Shown here in pieces: positions 33,513 through 42,615 of a stretch of DNA of 64,000 nucleotides. The DNA lies in assembly GCF_002234575.2 (NCBI RefSeq), contig NZ_CP022464.2:5084001-5148000 (forward strand). Direction: 5' to 3'. The notes beneath the pieces were generated by a model, which saw only the letters and a program-made list of their open reading frames with translations, was not told the DNA's origin and searched no databases. Every line of letters starts with the position of its first letter. The first letter of the stretch is position 1. This DNA comes from Enterocloster bolteae (GTDB lineage: Bacteria > Bacillota > Clostridia > Lachnospirales > Lachnospiraceae). The position numbers and the translations under genes are program-made.

Positions 33513-34460
33513 CTACTCCATCCCTGGAAGGCCTGCACTTCGCAATATCCTATCCAGTAATTCATGTGTCTTATATGCATCCACAGCATTTGTAAGTGGT
33601 ACCCTGTCTTCTTTTACACAGTCCAGGAAATGCCGGATTGCATAGCTGAAACCAAGCTTATCTTCTGACCGTGCCCATCCCATAGCAAGGGGAGTCATCT
33701 CTGTGGTATGCTGCTCCTCTGCATCCGTTATGGTGATGCTATCAGGTATTTTGATAAAAACAGAGCGGTTGCCACCATGAATCTCAATATTTTCTTCCCA
33801 CTGGCCAGAACTGCGGTCAGCTATCAGCATACCTGACGCACCACTTTCAAACAATAACTGCGCTGTGGTAAAGCTTTCGTAATCCGGATCTGTGAATTTA
33901 GAAATTGCATGTACCTCCTTCACTTCACCGCCATAAAAACGCATCAAGTCCACAATATGGATTGCATTTTCCAATGTTGCGTGATATTCCGTAGCCGGAC
34001 GGTTTTTCTGTCCTATGATAACATCCGGAAGGATATCTGTATAGACTTCTTTGGCTTTCTGACATACCGGAGCATACCGACGGTTAAATCCAATCATCAG
34101 TTTGCGTCCAGTCTGTTCTGACAATTCAGCCATATGGTCAGCATCTTTCAATGTTGTTGCCATAGGTTTTTCACTATAGACATCTATACCTGCTTTTAGG
34201 AGAAAGGATATCTGCTCAGCATGGCATGCCTTTGGAGTAAGCACAAAGGCACAATCTAAATCGAGCTTTACAAGTTCTTCCAAAGACTGCACTACCTGTT
34301 GGGCGCCGCACAGACGTTGCGCCTTTTTGGCACTCTCAAGATGATTTGCCATGATCCCAGCCAGCTCCACATCATCAAATCTTGGAAAAACCGGTAGGAA
34401 ATTATTACTGGCAACATAGCCCACTCCAATCACTCCGATACGCAGTTTATTCCTACTCAT
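33513..34460 (-). CDS. Gfo/Idh/MocA-family oxidoreductase 2
   Basis: 315 residues: RIGVIGVGYVASNNFLPVF Rossmann start, EKPMATT in the dinucleotide domain, GFNRRYAP, and NAIHIVDLMRFYGGEV in the substrate domain. Start ATG 34460 has GGAGGAAGG and overlaps the lyase stop by 8 bp. NAD(P)-dependent sugar oxidoreductase; substrate unknown. Confidence 0.88.
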   Translation of the reverse strand: MSRNKLRIGVIGVGYVASNNFLPVFPRFDDVELAGIMANHLESAKKAQRLCGAQQVVQSLEELVKLDLDCAFVLTPKACHAEQISFLLKAGIDVYSEKPMATTLKDADHMAELSEQTGRKLMIGFNRRYAPVCQKAKEVYTDILPDVIIGQKNRPATEYHATLENAIHIVDLMRFYGGEVKEVHAISKFTDPDYESFTTAQLLFESGASGMLIADRSSGQWEENIEIHGGNRSVFIKIPDSITITDAEEQHTTEMTPLAMGWARSEDKLGFSYAIRHFLDCVKEDRVPLTNAVDAYKTHELLDRILRSAGLPGME

Positions 34461-35367
34461 GAATACCTTCCTCCTCACAGTATGCATCATAGATTTCTTC
34501 TAAAATGCGCTTCTCATCTTCCTTAAGCGGGCGCAGTGGACCACGGCATACATCCGTACGGATAACGCCGCGCAACTTAAGCAGTGTTTTAAGCGCCGGG
34601 ATACCAGGAATCCCAGCCAGCTTACGGTCCGTTTCCACAATCTTTTTCTGGGTCATAGCCGCGCCTGCATAATCCCCCTGCTGATACTGTCGGTAAAGCC
34701 TCGTAAACCTTTCATGAAAAATACTCCCTGGCCCGGTTACCGTTCCTACGCCCCCTGTCATCAGGCACTGCAAAAACAAGCTGTCACAGCCAATTAAAAG
34801 CTCTGGCTTTCTTCCATCTGTTTCAAGATAATCTTCTACCCGCATAAGGTCCGGGCTGCTGTATTTGATTCCCACGATATTAGGAAACTCCTCCATCAAC
34901 TTTTGCAGCAATCCAGGCTTTACATCATTAGTCGTGCAACCGGGAATATTATATATGTACACGGGAAAATTCTCCGGAAGGCCTTTTATAACGTCACGGT
35001 AATACTGTAAAAGCGATTCTTCATCCATTTGGAAAAATGCAGGACTCATAATGCCAATCCCATCTGCCCCAATATCAACCGCATGTACTGCGTGGGATGC
35101 GGTTTCTCCTGTTGTCATACTACCACACTGGATAAACAACGGAAGGCGGTGAGCGTTCACGTTCGCCATAACCTCTGCCACATGGTCCCTTTCCTCCTTT
35201 GTCAGGAGCAGGCTCTCGCCATTTGTCCCGTTGGGATACAGGGCATTTACACCGGCTCCTAATAGATACCGTGTGAAATTCGCAAGCGACGCGTCATCAA
35301 TAGATCCATCCTCATTCATCGGTGTAATGGTGGGAATAACAACCCCACACAGCCTTTTCTCATACAT
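34453..35367 (-). CDS. DHDPS/N-acetylneuraminate lyase-type aldolase
   Basis: 304-residue class I aldolase or dehydratase. The Schiff-base Lys is in VGIKYSSPD, the catalytic Tyr in VYIYNIPGCT, and the entry motif is PNGTNGES in place of GTTGE. Members cleave or dehydrate 2-keto-3-deoxy acids, sialic acid or related compounds to pyruvate plus an aldehyde. With oxidoreductases and epimerases it may perform the final C-C cleavage. It is not a housekeeping DapA by context. Confidence 0.87.
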   Translation of the reverse strand: MYEKRLCGVVIPTITPMNEDGSIDDASLANFTRYLLGAGVNALYPNGTNGESLLLTKEERDHVAEVMANVNAHRLPLFIQCGSMTTGETASHAVHAVDIGADGIGIMSPAFFQMDEESLLQYYRDVIKGLPENFPVYIYNIPGCTTNDVKPGLLQKLMEEFPNIVGIKYSSPDLMRVEDYLETDGRKPELLIGCDSLFLQCLMTGGVGTVTGPGSIFHERFTRLYRQYQQGDYAGAAMTQKKIVETDRKLAGIPGIPALKTLLKLRGVIRTDVCRGPLRPLKEDEKRILEEIYDAYCEEEGIHE

Positions 35368-35383
35368 AACGTATTTCCTCCCA

Positions 35384-36454
35384 CTAATAGTTTTCCCGTG
35401 TCTTTGTCAGCAAATCATACAGCGCCTTCTGATCCTCGCTGGCATCCGCCAGAAATTTATCAACAACCGGTTTTACAGCCTCTTCAAACAGCGCTTTATC
35501 AACCTCCACAATTTCAACGCCCTGTTCCTTCATTGCCTTCATACCATCCTCGGTTGCTTCTGGCCAGATCTCATTATTCCATACATCAGAGAACTTCTTG
35601 CCGGCTTCCAGAACAGCTTCCTGATTTTCAGCAGACAAGCCGTCAAACCATACCTTACTTACGAATACCGGGTCCGGTATAGTGAAATGCTCCGTCAGGG
35701 AGAAATGCTTCGCCAGTTCCTGCCATCCATTGGCAACCACTACAGAGGGGGTATGGTCAAGGCCGTCAATGGTCCCCTGCTGCAGACCGGTATAAATCTC
35801 GCTTGCACCAAGAGGCGTGGCGATTGCACCCATAGCATTGGTTGAATCCGCCAGAATCGGATCCTGCATGCAGCGAATCTTAAGTCCGGTAAGGTCTGCC
35901 GGGGTATTGACCGTTTTCTTCTGGTTCATTATGCTGCGGCTTCCAATGTCAGTCCACGCAATGATGACAAATCCATTGGCTTGGGCGTCCGCTTCCAGCA
36001 TCTCGCGGACCGCCGGGTCCATTACTGTTGCACAGGCCTGCTGTCCGTTTTCCCACAGATACGGCAGGGAGAATACAGACCACATGTCATTAAATGCAGA
36101 AAGATCCGTGGCAGCGCACTCCGTCATCTCAATGGTTCCGTTTCCCAGGCCCTCAAAGGTTGCGGTCTTATCCCCCAGCTGGGAGGATGGATAGAATTCC
36201 ATCTTCATACGCCCATCTGAGCACTCTTCAATCAGCTCTCCTAATTTCAGCGCCCCCTCTGCCTGCGTACCGGTGGATGGATACGTTACCGAATACTTTA
36301 CAACCACCTGTGAAGCATTGACAGATGCCGCGGTGTCTTTCGAGGCAGATGTGCCGCTGCTGCCGGCAGAAGCAGGGGCCTTAGAGCTGCCGCAGGCGGC
36401 CAGGCTGATTGCTGTGGCTGTTATAAGTAACATGGATATAAGATTCTTTTTCAT
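35384..36454 (-). CDS. TRAP transporter substrate-binding lipoprotein (DctP type)
   Basis: 356-residue lipoprotein: signal peptide with lipobox LAAC, Ser/Ala-rich linker, then a DctP fold with the conserved GLKIRCMQDPI (Arg for carboxylate binding) and PLGASEIYTGLQQGTIDGLD. It captures an acidic or organic substrate outside the cell for the DctQM permease encoded at the start of the operon. ATG 36454 has AAAGGAG. The binding protein being seven genes away from dctQM is unusual. Confidence 0.92.
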   Translation of the reverse strand: MKKNLISMLLITATAISLAACGSSKAPASAGSSGTSASKDTAASVNASQVVVKYSVTYPSTGTQAEGALKLGELIEECSDGRMKMEFYPSSQLGDKTATFEGLGNGTIEMTECAATDLSAFNDMWSVFSLPYLWENGQQACATVMDPAVREMLEADAQANGFVIIAWTDIGSRSIMNQKKTVNTPADLTGLKIRCMQDPILADSTNAMGAIATPLGASEIYTGLQQGTIDGLDHTPSVVVANGWQELAKHFSLTEHFTIPDPVFVSKVWFDGLSAENQEAVLEAGKKFSDVWNNEIWPEATEDGMKAMKEQGVEIVEVDKALFEEAVKPVVDKFLADASEDQKALYDLLTKTRENY

Positions 36455-36489
36455 ATGGTTAATCTCCTTTATCATTCTTTATTAGTTAA

Positions 36490-37455
36490 TTACGCCCACC
36501 ACATCTCTGTTTTGTCTTCCATTATCAGAGATTCTTTGACAATCCTGACCGCTTTTTCCAGGCCCTCGAACCGGTTGATCAGGCTATCCTCATGTTCAAT
36601 ACTGACCGCCCCATCGTATCCTATGATACGCAGTGTGGAAAAAATATTTTTCCAGTAAGCCGTATCATTGCCATAACCAATGGTCCTGAATATCCAGGAG
36701 CGATTAATTTCATTGCTGTAATGTTTGGTATCCAGGACGCCGTTGACCGCGGTATTGATTGAATCCACCTTTACGTCCTTGGCATGTACATGATAGATTG
36801 CGTCCTTAAGTTCCCGGATGACCGAAACAGGGTCCATTCCTTGCCAAAGAAGATGGCTTGGGTCAAAATTCACCCCAATTTCCCTTCCAACCTCCCCCCG
36901 TAGCCGTTTCAAGGTTTCAGAATTATAAACCATAAATCCCGGATGCAGTTCCAATGCAATCTTCGTCACGCCATTCTCCTTTGCAAAAGCAGCAAACTCC
37001 TTCCAGTATGGAATCAATACCTCATTCCACTGATAATCCAGAATCTTAAGATAATCATCCGGCCAGGGACAGGTCACCCAATTGGGGTATTTTGAATCCG
37101 GACCGTCTCCGGCACATCCGGAAAAGCAGGTAATCGTATCCAGTCCAAGTTCTTTACAAAGGCGTACCGCGTCCCGCATATCCTCGTCATAGGCAGCTGC
37201 AATTCCCCGATCCGGGTGAATGGGATTACCATGGCAGGAAAGAGCGCTGATAGTCAAACCGGAATCCGCTATGGTCCGCTTAAATCCATCCATCTTTTCT
37301 TTGTCCCCAAGCAAAACCGCGGGATTAACATGGGACTTGCCGGCATATCCGCCGCATCCCGGCTCTATTGTCTGGATTCCTATGTTCCGAAAATAGTCCA
37401 GGGCCTCTGCCAGGGGTTTGTCCTGCATAATATTTGCTACAATGCCAATCTTCAT
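36490..37455 (-). CDS. Sugar phosphate isomerase/epimerase (TIM barrel) 2
   Basis: 321 residues. Ligand pattern: Glu in KIALELHPGF, Asp in VNFDPSHLLW, His in AIYHVHAKDV and Glu in VSIEHEDSLI. GGGAGG precedes the ATG. Its N-terminal segment LDTITCFSGCAGDGPDSKYP is distinctive. Probable keto-sugar isomerase; paired with the Gfo/Idh/MocA gene 21 bp upstream. Confidence 0.87.
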   Translation of the reverse strand: MKIGIVANIMQDKPLAEALDYFRNIGIQTIEPGCGGYAGKSHVNPAVLLGDKEKMDGFKRTIADSGLTISALSCHGNPIHPDRGIAAAYDEDMRDAVRLCKELGLDTITCFSGCAGDGPDSKYPNWVTCPWPDDYLKILDYQWNEVLIPYWKEFAAFAKENGVTKIALELHPGFMVYNSETLKRLRGEVGREIGVNFDPSHLLWQGMDPVSVIRELKDAIYHVHAKDVKVDSINTAVNGVLDTKHYSNEINRSWIFRTIGYGNDTAYWKNIFSTLRIIGYDGAVSIEHEDSLINRFEGLEKAVRIVKESLIMEDKTEMWWA

Positions 37456-37476
37456 TCTGATTGTTTCCTCCCGTTT

Positions 37477-38580
37477 TTAATTAACACTGGTCCAACGGCC
37501 TGTTTTCGCGCTTTCAAATATCTTATCCAGAACCTGCATCTGATGCAGCCCATCTTCAAAGTCTGCGTATGGATTAATCGGCTTTACTCCACGAATTGCC
37601 CCATAAACAGCAATAAAATTCTGTTTAAAAGCATCCGGAAACCCCTCTGCGTGACCGCCCGGATAGGTTATGATTGGCGCAGTATCCGGATGAGCCAGCC
37701 CACGGTCTTTTGTCAGCAGGCGATTAGGTTCATTTCGGTATCCAAGCTTCAAATCACCAATGGCTTCGCTGTCCCATTCAGCAGAAATTTCCGAACCGGA
37801 TACACGAATCGTGGTCTGATTTTTCCTGCCCTGATACACCTGGGAAAATACAGCACTGCCAACAGCTCCATTCTCAAAGCGGACCATAACATAAGAAGTA
37901 TCCTCTGTATCCACTGCTACGTCCTTTAAATCCCCTGCCAGATTCATCTTTCTCACTGGCAGATTGGTCTGGAACTCCGCAAATACCTCTTTTACTTTAC
38001 TTCCAATTACATACTCCGCCAGGTCAATCCAATGAGAACCAATATCTGATGTGACGCGGGTACTTCCGCCTTTGTCGGACAACATACGCCAGTTAAAATC
38101 TGATTCCTTGGAAAAGCAATCTTGTAAATATGCTCCATGTACGCCGTATATTTTACCCAGAGCCCCATCCAGAATCATATTGCGCAGCTGATGGTTGGCG
38201 GGATAGAATCGGTTATGTAAATTAATTGCATGGACAAGATTACTTTTCTTTGCCGCTTCCAGCATTTCTTTTGCTTCCCCAGCATTCCTTGCCATGGGTT
38301 TCTCACAGATTACATGAATTCCATGTTTGAATGCGTAGAGGGCAATTTCTTTATGCGTATGGTTCGGTGTACAAATATGAATACAATCCGGTTCTACTGC
38401 TTCAATCATCTCACGATAGTCTGAGAATCCATTTGGAACATCCAGCTCCTCTGCCTTTTGTACCGGGTCTACAATGTCTACCAATGCCACAACATCCACA
38501 CCCGGCACACGCTTAAGCGCTTCCACGTGCGCCGCTCCGATAAATCCTGACCCAATAACCGCTGCTTTTAAACGTTTCAT
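37477..38580 (-). CDS. Gfo/Idh/MocA-family oxidoreductase 1
   Basis: 367 residues: KAAVIGSGFIGAAHVEAL, ICEKPMARNAGEA, NLHNRFYPANHQLRNMIL and SDIGSHWIDLAEYVIG (the family GxHxxD motif with catalytic Asp/His). Resembles glucose-/glycoside-oxidising members. Start ATG 38580 has AGGAGGAG 9 nt upstream. Confidence 0.9.
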   Translation of the reverse strand: MKRLKAAVIGSGFIGAAHVEALKRVPGVDVVALVDIVDPVQKAEELDVPNGFSDYREMIEAVEPDCIHICTPNHTHKEIALYAFKHGIHVICEKPMARNAGEAKEMLEAAKKSNLVHAINLHNRFYPANHQLRNMILDGALGKIYGVHGAYLQDCFSKESDFNWRMLSDKGGSTRVTSDIGSHWIDLAEYVIGSKVKEVFAEFQTNLPVRKMNLAGDLKDVAVDTEDTSYVMVRFENGAVGSAVFSQVYQGRKNQTTIRVSGSEISAEWDSEAIGDLKLGYRNEPNRLLTKDRGLAHPDTAPIITYPGGHAEGFPDAFKQNFIAVYGAIRGVKPINPYADFEDGLHQMQVLDKIFESAKTGRWTSVN

Positions 38581-38619
38581 ATCCGTTCTCTCCTCCTGTC
38601 TCATATTATGCTTATGCCC

Positions 38620-39564
38620 TTACTGCTCCAGAACCAGGGCTGCCGCCCCGAGAAGGGCCGCTTCATAACCTAGCGGAGTCTTTACAATATCAATATCCTG
38701 CATCTGTTTAAATGCATTCTGCTGAACGGAAACGCGGATAGATGGAAGCAGAAGATCAAGGGACGCTGCAACCCCACCGCCAATCACAACTGCCTGGGTA
38801 TTTAAAATATTAATGCAATAGGAAATACCACGTCCCAGGTATGTACCAATCTGATTCAAAATATCCAGGGCATCCGTGTTTCCTGCCCTGGCAAGAGCTG
38901 CGCATCCTGCCCCATCCGGCTTTAACCCCATCTCATCCAGCGCTTTTGCAAATGCGGGAGATGTAAGCCTGCGCTTCCTTGTCTCCCGTATCAGCGCTGT
39001 TCCGGAACCATGTGCTTCCAGGCATCCATACTGACCACAGGGACAATGCGCCGGCGACTTATATTCAACTTTTAAGTGTCCCAGCTCACCAGCAAAACCA
39101 AGGCCTCCCCGTACCAGTTTTGAACCTTCCACCACGGCGCCGCCCACGCCTGTACTCACTGTCATCCATATGAAATCCGTATAGTTATTTCCTAGTCCAA
39201 ACCGCTTTTCGCCAATAGCGCAGGCGTTGACATCATTCTCGCACCGCACCCTTGAAATCCCAAGGTTTTTACTCAAATAGCCCGCTACTTCCACATTTTT
39301 CCAGTTTGCATAAGGTGCGTAAAGCAGAATTCCCTTTTCGTTGTCCACAATTCCCGGAAGCGACACCCCCAGTCCGGCGAAGTCCTCCGCCTGTAACTCA
39401 GTCTGATGCATCAGACGTTTCATTGCCTGTACGCATAATTCCAGATGCGTCTCATATCTTTCGACAATGGACGGAAAACTTTCCTGTATCAAAATTCCAC
39501 CATTCTCATCCAGTATAGCAACAATGGTTTTTGTTCCGCCAATGTCTAGTGCCGCAATATACAT
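38620..39564 (-). CDS. ROK-family sugar kinase
   Basis: 314 residues without an N-terminal HTH, so an enzyme rather than a repressor. ATP motif ALDIGGTKTIVAILDENGG, catalytic ENDVNACAIGE, and zinc motif CPCGQYGCLEAHGSG. It phosphorylates an aldose or amino sugar. Start ATG 39564 has GGAGG. Sits between a SIS isomerase and a dehydrogenase. Confidence 0.92.
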   Translation of the reverse strand: MYIAALDIGGTKTIVAILDENGGILIQESFPSIVERYETHLELCVQAMKRLMHQTELQAEDFAGLGVSLPGIVDNEKGILLYAPYANWKNVEVAGYLSKNLGISRVRCENDVNACAIGEKRFGLGNNYTDFIWMTVSTGVGGAVVEGSKLVRGGLGFAGELGHLKVEYKSPAHCPCGQYGCLEAHGSGTALIRETRKRRLTSPAFAKALDEMGLKPDGAGCAALARAGNTDALDILNQIGTYLGRGISYCINILNTQAVVIGGGVAASLDLLLPSIRVSVQQNAFKQMQDIDIVKTPLGYEAALLGAAALVLEQ

Positions 39565-39585
39565 ATCTTCATCCTCCAATATGCC

Positions 39586-40146
39586 TTACGCCCCCACATT
39601 GTCTGCATAAATCTGCTGTGAGATTGCATGTCCCAGAATTACATGAATATCCTCAACAACACCATAATTCTCAGATGGGATAATCATTGCAAAATCAGAC
39701 ATGCCGATTATCTTACCACCTTTATCCGCAACAACACAGGCTGTTTTTGCACCAATCTCTTTTGCGTACCGATGAGCTTCCACAAGATTTGATGAGCTTC
39801 CTGAAACAGAAAAGGTTAATACCAGGTCGCCCGGCTCCAGAAAATTCTTCATCTGCTCAACAAACGTTGTTTCATATCCACAGTCATTACCAAGAGCGCT
39901 GAAAATTGCCCCGTTATCTGCCGGTGAAAAAATTTTTAGGCGTTTGGAATCTCCTCTGTTAATTCCTTTGCCAAAATCACATACCCAATGGGATGCGGCG
40001 GCCGCGCTTCCACCATTGCCAAGCACAAAGAGATGTTTTCCGTTATTCCTAGTCTCCTCAATCAAATCAAACAGTTTCTGTATATCCTCTCTCTTAAGGC
40101 CATCAATCGTATCATTTAACATTTCACTATATGTATCAAAGAACAT
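39586..40146 (-). CDS. SIS-domain sugar isomerase (GmhA/DiaA-like)
   Basis: 186 residues with one SIS domain: LFVLGNGGSAAAASHWVCDF, ALGNDCGYETTFVEQ, LTFSVSGSSSNLVEA. The pattern matches phosphoheptose isomerase (GmhA) relatives, which interconvert aldose and ketose phosphates. No other heptose biosynthesis gene is nearby, so a catabolic isomerase role is more likely. GGAGG precedes the ATG. Confidence 0.87.
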   Translation of the reverse strand: MFFDTYSEMLNDTIDGLKREDIQKLFDLIEETRNNGKHLFVLGNGGSAAAASHWVCDFGKGINRGDSKRLKIFSPADNGAIFSALGNDCGYETTFVEQMKNFLEPGDLVLTFSVSGSSSNLVEAHRYAKEIGAKTACVVADKGGKIIGMSDFAMIIPSENYGVVEDIHVILGHAISQQIYADNVGA

Positions 40147-40169
40147 TTTTCTTTCCTCCATTTTCCTCT

Positions 40170-40607
40170 TTATACTTCTTCCACATATTCTCCGGAGTTA
40201 TCCTCCAGTATGTCATAGCCTGCGCGCAGGTAAAGGTCAAGCTGGGGCGGCGTCGCGATACCAAGCGTTACAAAGTCCTCTGTATTTTCCGCTGGATTGC
40301 GGGTACCGTGCAGGACGCCGGGAGGCGCAAACACAATATCTCCTGTCTCAACCGGAATCCACTTGTCATAAAGGTAACACTCACCCTTACCGCTGTGGAT
40401 GATGAGGATTTCCTCAGAAATGGGATGCTTATGGGGCGCAAATTCCTTACCTGGCTTATGAAATCCAACCGCGATATTTGCTCCGCGGCATCCCATCTTT
40501 GGATTTAAAGCGAAATGAACATCGTGTCCATTTGGCATTGTCCACACTTCACCGCCGCTGATACTAAACTTTCCTCCATATTTCAATACATGCTCTTTGT
40601 TTGTCAT
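40170..40607 (-). CDS. Cupin-domain protein
   Basis: 145 residues, single cupin barrel. Metal ligands in FAPHKHPISEEILII and GVLHGT. Could be a sugar isomerase/epimerase or a ligand-binding protein. AAAGGAG precedes the ATG. Position between the dehydrogenase and SIS genes supports an enzymatic role, but the reaction is unknown. Confidence 0.82.
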   Translation of the reverse strand: MTNKEHVLKYGGKFSISGGEVWTMPNGHDVHFALNPKMGCRGANIAVGFHKPGKEFAPHKHPISEEILIIHSGKGECYLYDKWIPVETGDIVFAPPGVLHGTRNPAENTEDFVTLGIATPPQLDLYLRAGYDILEDNSGEYVEEV

Positions 40608-40650
40608 TACAAAATCTCCTTTTCCTGAAATTATTCTACCATTCTATTTT

Positions 40651-41691
40651 TTATGATCGAAACCGGATAACCGGCTTGATTGCCAAACCAGACATCATGT
40701 CATCAAACGCCTTAAGGGCATCCTTATAATCATAAACCGTAATCAGCTTCTTTAAATCATCCTGAAGCCTCACCAGAATATCAACTGCCGCGCTGGTACC
40801 ATCTGTCTTAAGATGTGGATACGGTCCCTTGGAGCCCCGGATGGTCAGCTCTTTGCGCATAATAGGCAAAAGCTCCACCTGTTCTGCAAAGCCGCTGTAA
40901 ACACTGCCCACCACGATACGTCCTCCCGGACGGACCACCTGGAACGCGCTCTGAAGGACCGGGAGCGCTCCGGTAAGCTCAATAATCACATCCGCACCCT
41001 TTGAGCCACACATCTCAAATATCTGGTCCTGCCAGTTCCCGTCATTGCTGTCAATCACCTCAATAAATCCAAGACTCCGCACTTTTTCCAAACGTGCCTT
41101 ACTATTATCCACTCCCACAACCACATCTACGCCCATGCTCTTTATAATGCGGGACGCAATCAGACCCATCGGTCCCATACCAAATACAACCACTGTTTCC
41201 CCATGCTTCACATTAGCCTGACGTGCCACATGGTAAGCACAATTGGTTGGCTCCAGCAGAGTTGCTGTAATATCATCAATGGTATCCGGAACAGGACTGA
41301 TAAAACTGTATTCCTGCGTATTTAACACCAGGGTTTCCTCTGAAAATCCTCCGGGCAAAAGGGCATCGTTCATGCTCCTGCAATAATTTGGAAGCCCGTT
41401 GCGGCAATTCCAGCAGTGTCCGCAGGCTCTGGAAAGCTCACTTGCCACGCGCATACCCTTCTTAATACCATTTGCGCCGTCGCCAGGATCCACTACCACG
41501 CCGGAAAACTCGTGCCCGAAATATCTTTCATTCTCAAGGGAACGTTTTCCACGGTAAAGCGCTATATCGCTTCCACAGATGCTGCAGGCTGTTACATCAA
41601 TCTTAACCGTTCCCGGTTCAAGGGTCTTAATGTCACCGCAGTTTTCCTGTAATTCTAATTTCCCATAATCAACCAATGCCACTTTTCTCAT
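40651..41691 (-). CDS. Zinc-dependent medium-chain alcohol dehydrogenase
   Basis: 346 residues, sorbitol/threonine-dehydrogenase-like. Catalytic zinc ligands Cys in CSICGSDIALYRG and His/Glu in GHEFSG; structural zinc lobe CGHCWNCRNGLPNYC; NAD fold VVVFGMGPMGLIASRIIKSM. Oxidises a polyol or sugar hydroxyl. Start ATG 41691 is preceded by GGAAAGG. Confidence 0.92.
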   Translation of the reverse strand: MRKVALVDYGKLELQENCGDIKTLEPGTVKIDVTACSICGSDIALYRGKRSLENERYFGHEFSGVVVDPGDGANGIKKGMRVASELSRACGHCWNCRNGLPNYCRSMNDALLPGGFSEETLVLNTQEYSFISPVPDTIDDITATLLEPTNCAYHVARQANVKHGETVVVFGMGPMGLIASRIIKSMGVDVVVGVDNSKARLEKVRSLGFIEVIDSNDGNWQDQIFEMCGSKGADVIIELTGALPVLQSAFQVVRPGGRIVVGSVYSGFAEQVELLPIMRKELTIRGSKGPYPHLKTDGTSAAVDILVRLQDDLKKLITVYDYKDALKAFDDMMSGLAIKPVIRFRS

Positions 41692-41749
41692 AATATCCAT
41701 CCTTTCCATACTTCCAGACGTATGTCCCGGTATCTATTTACAGCATAAA

Positions 41750-42580
41750 TCATCCAAAAATAGAACGGGCGTATTTAATACCGTTACCCATATGTTCAAC
41801 TGACTCTTCAAAGGTGTCATACCAGAGCTTCCACGGATAAAGCCCAAATACCTCAAAGGAACAATACCCCTTAAAATCCACTTCCCGCAGCGCCTCTGCC
41901 ACAGACGCAAAGTCAAAATGCCCGTCTCCTGGCGCCTGGCGGTTTGAGTCCGCAAGATGCAGGTTTGCCAAGGTATGTCCATAATTGCGGATGGTTTCAG
42001 CCGGATTTACTTCTTCTATATTTAGGTGATAGGTATCCGCCATGGTACGCACATTTGGAAGGTTTACCATATTCACAAAATTTACCGCTTCTTCCAATGT
42101 GTTCAGGAAGTTGGTTTCATACCGGTTAATTGCCTCCACAGCCAGGGTAACCCCTTTTTCCTGGGCATACAGACCAACCTGGCGTATTACCTCAGCCATA
42201 CATTTCACTCCTGCCTCCCTGTCCCAGTCAGGCTCAAAGCTTCTGGTCTTTCCGCCGCTTCCCACTATAACGGTAGGGCATTCCATATCATATGCAACAT
42301 CCACTACCTGTTTCAAATAGGCAGCAGACTGATTCATCATCTCCGAATCCGTGCTCAAAAGCCGAATGGTTCCGTCGAAAATATAGTGAAGGGCGCTGCA
42401 AACAATTCCTGCATCATGAATCCAGCCTAAAACCTCTTTTCGGCGCTCCGGTGTGGATTCCACCGGCAGGTGAAGGGCCGCGGTAAGCTCCACGGCGTCA
42501 TATCCCAGCTTTGCCGAAGTATCAATAATTTTTTTCAGATCCGCCATGCCAAAGGCCGCGGTACAGGCACTAAACTTCAT
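41750..42580 (-). CDS. Sugar phosphate isomerase/epimerase (TIM barrel) 1
   Basis: 276 residues. Ligands: Glu in VTLAVEAINRYET, Asp in TMADTYHLNIE, His in LANLHLADSNRQAPG and Glu in CSFEVFGLYP. The segment HLADSNRQAPGDGHFDF is like D-tagatose/D-psicose 3-epimerase relatives. Likely a keto-hexose-type 3-epimerase. TAGGAGG precedes the ATG. Confidence 0.88.
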   Translation of the reverse strand: MKFSACTAAFGMADLKKIIDTSAKLGYDAVELTAALHLPVESTPERRKEVLGWIHDAGIVCSALHYIFDGTIRLLSTDSEMMNQSAAYLKQVVDVAYDMECPTVIVGSGGKTRSFEPDWDREAGVKCMAEVIRQVGLYAQEKGVTLAVEAINRYETNFLNTLEEAVNFVNMVNLPNVRTMADTYHLNIEEVNPAETIRNYGHTLANLHLADSNRQAPGDGHFDFASVAEALREVDFKGYCSFEVFGLYPWKLWYDTFEESVEHMGNGIKYARSIFG

Positions 42581-42615
42581 ATATTTCTCCTCCTACAATT
42601 TATTTCCTTATACGG

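Noticed and set aside
39586..40146. Heptose/LPS biosynthesis from the GmhA-like gene
   Set aside because: No HldE or GmhB neighbours are present and the operon is catabolic.
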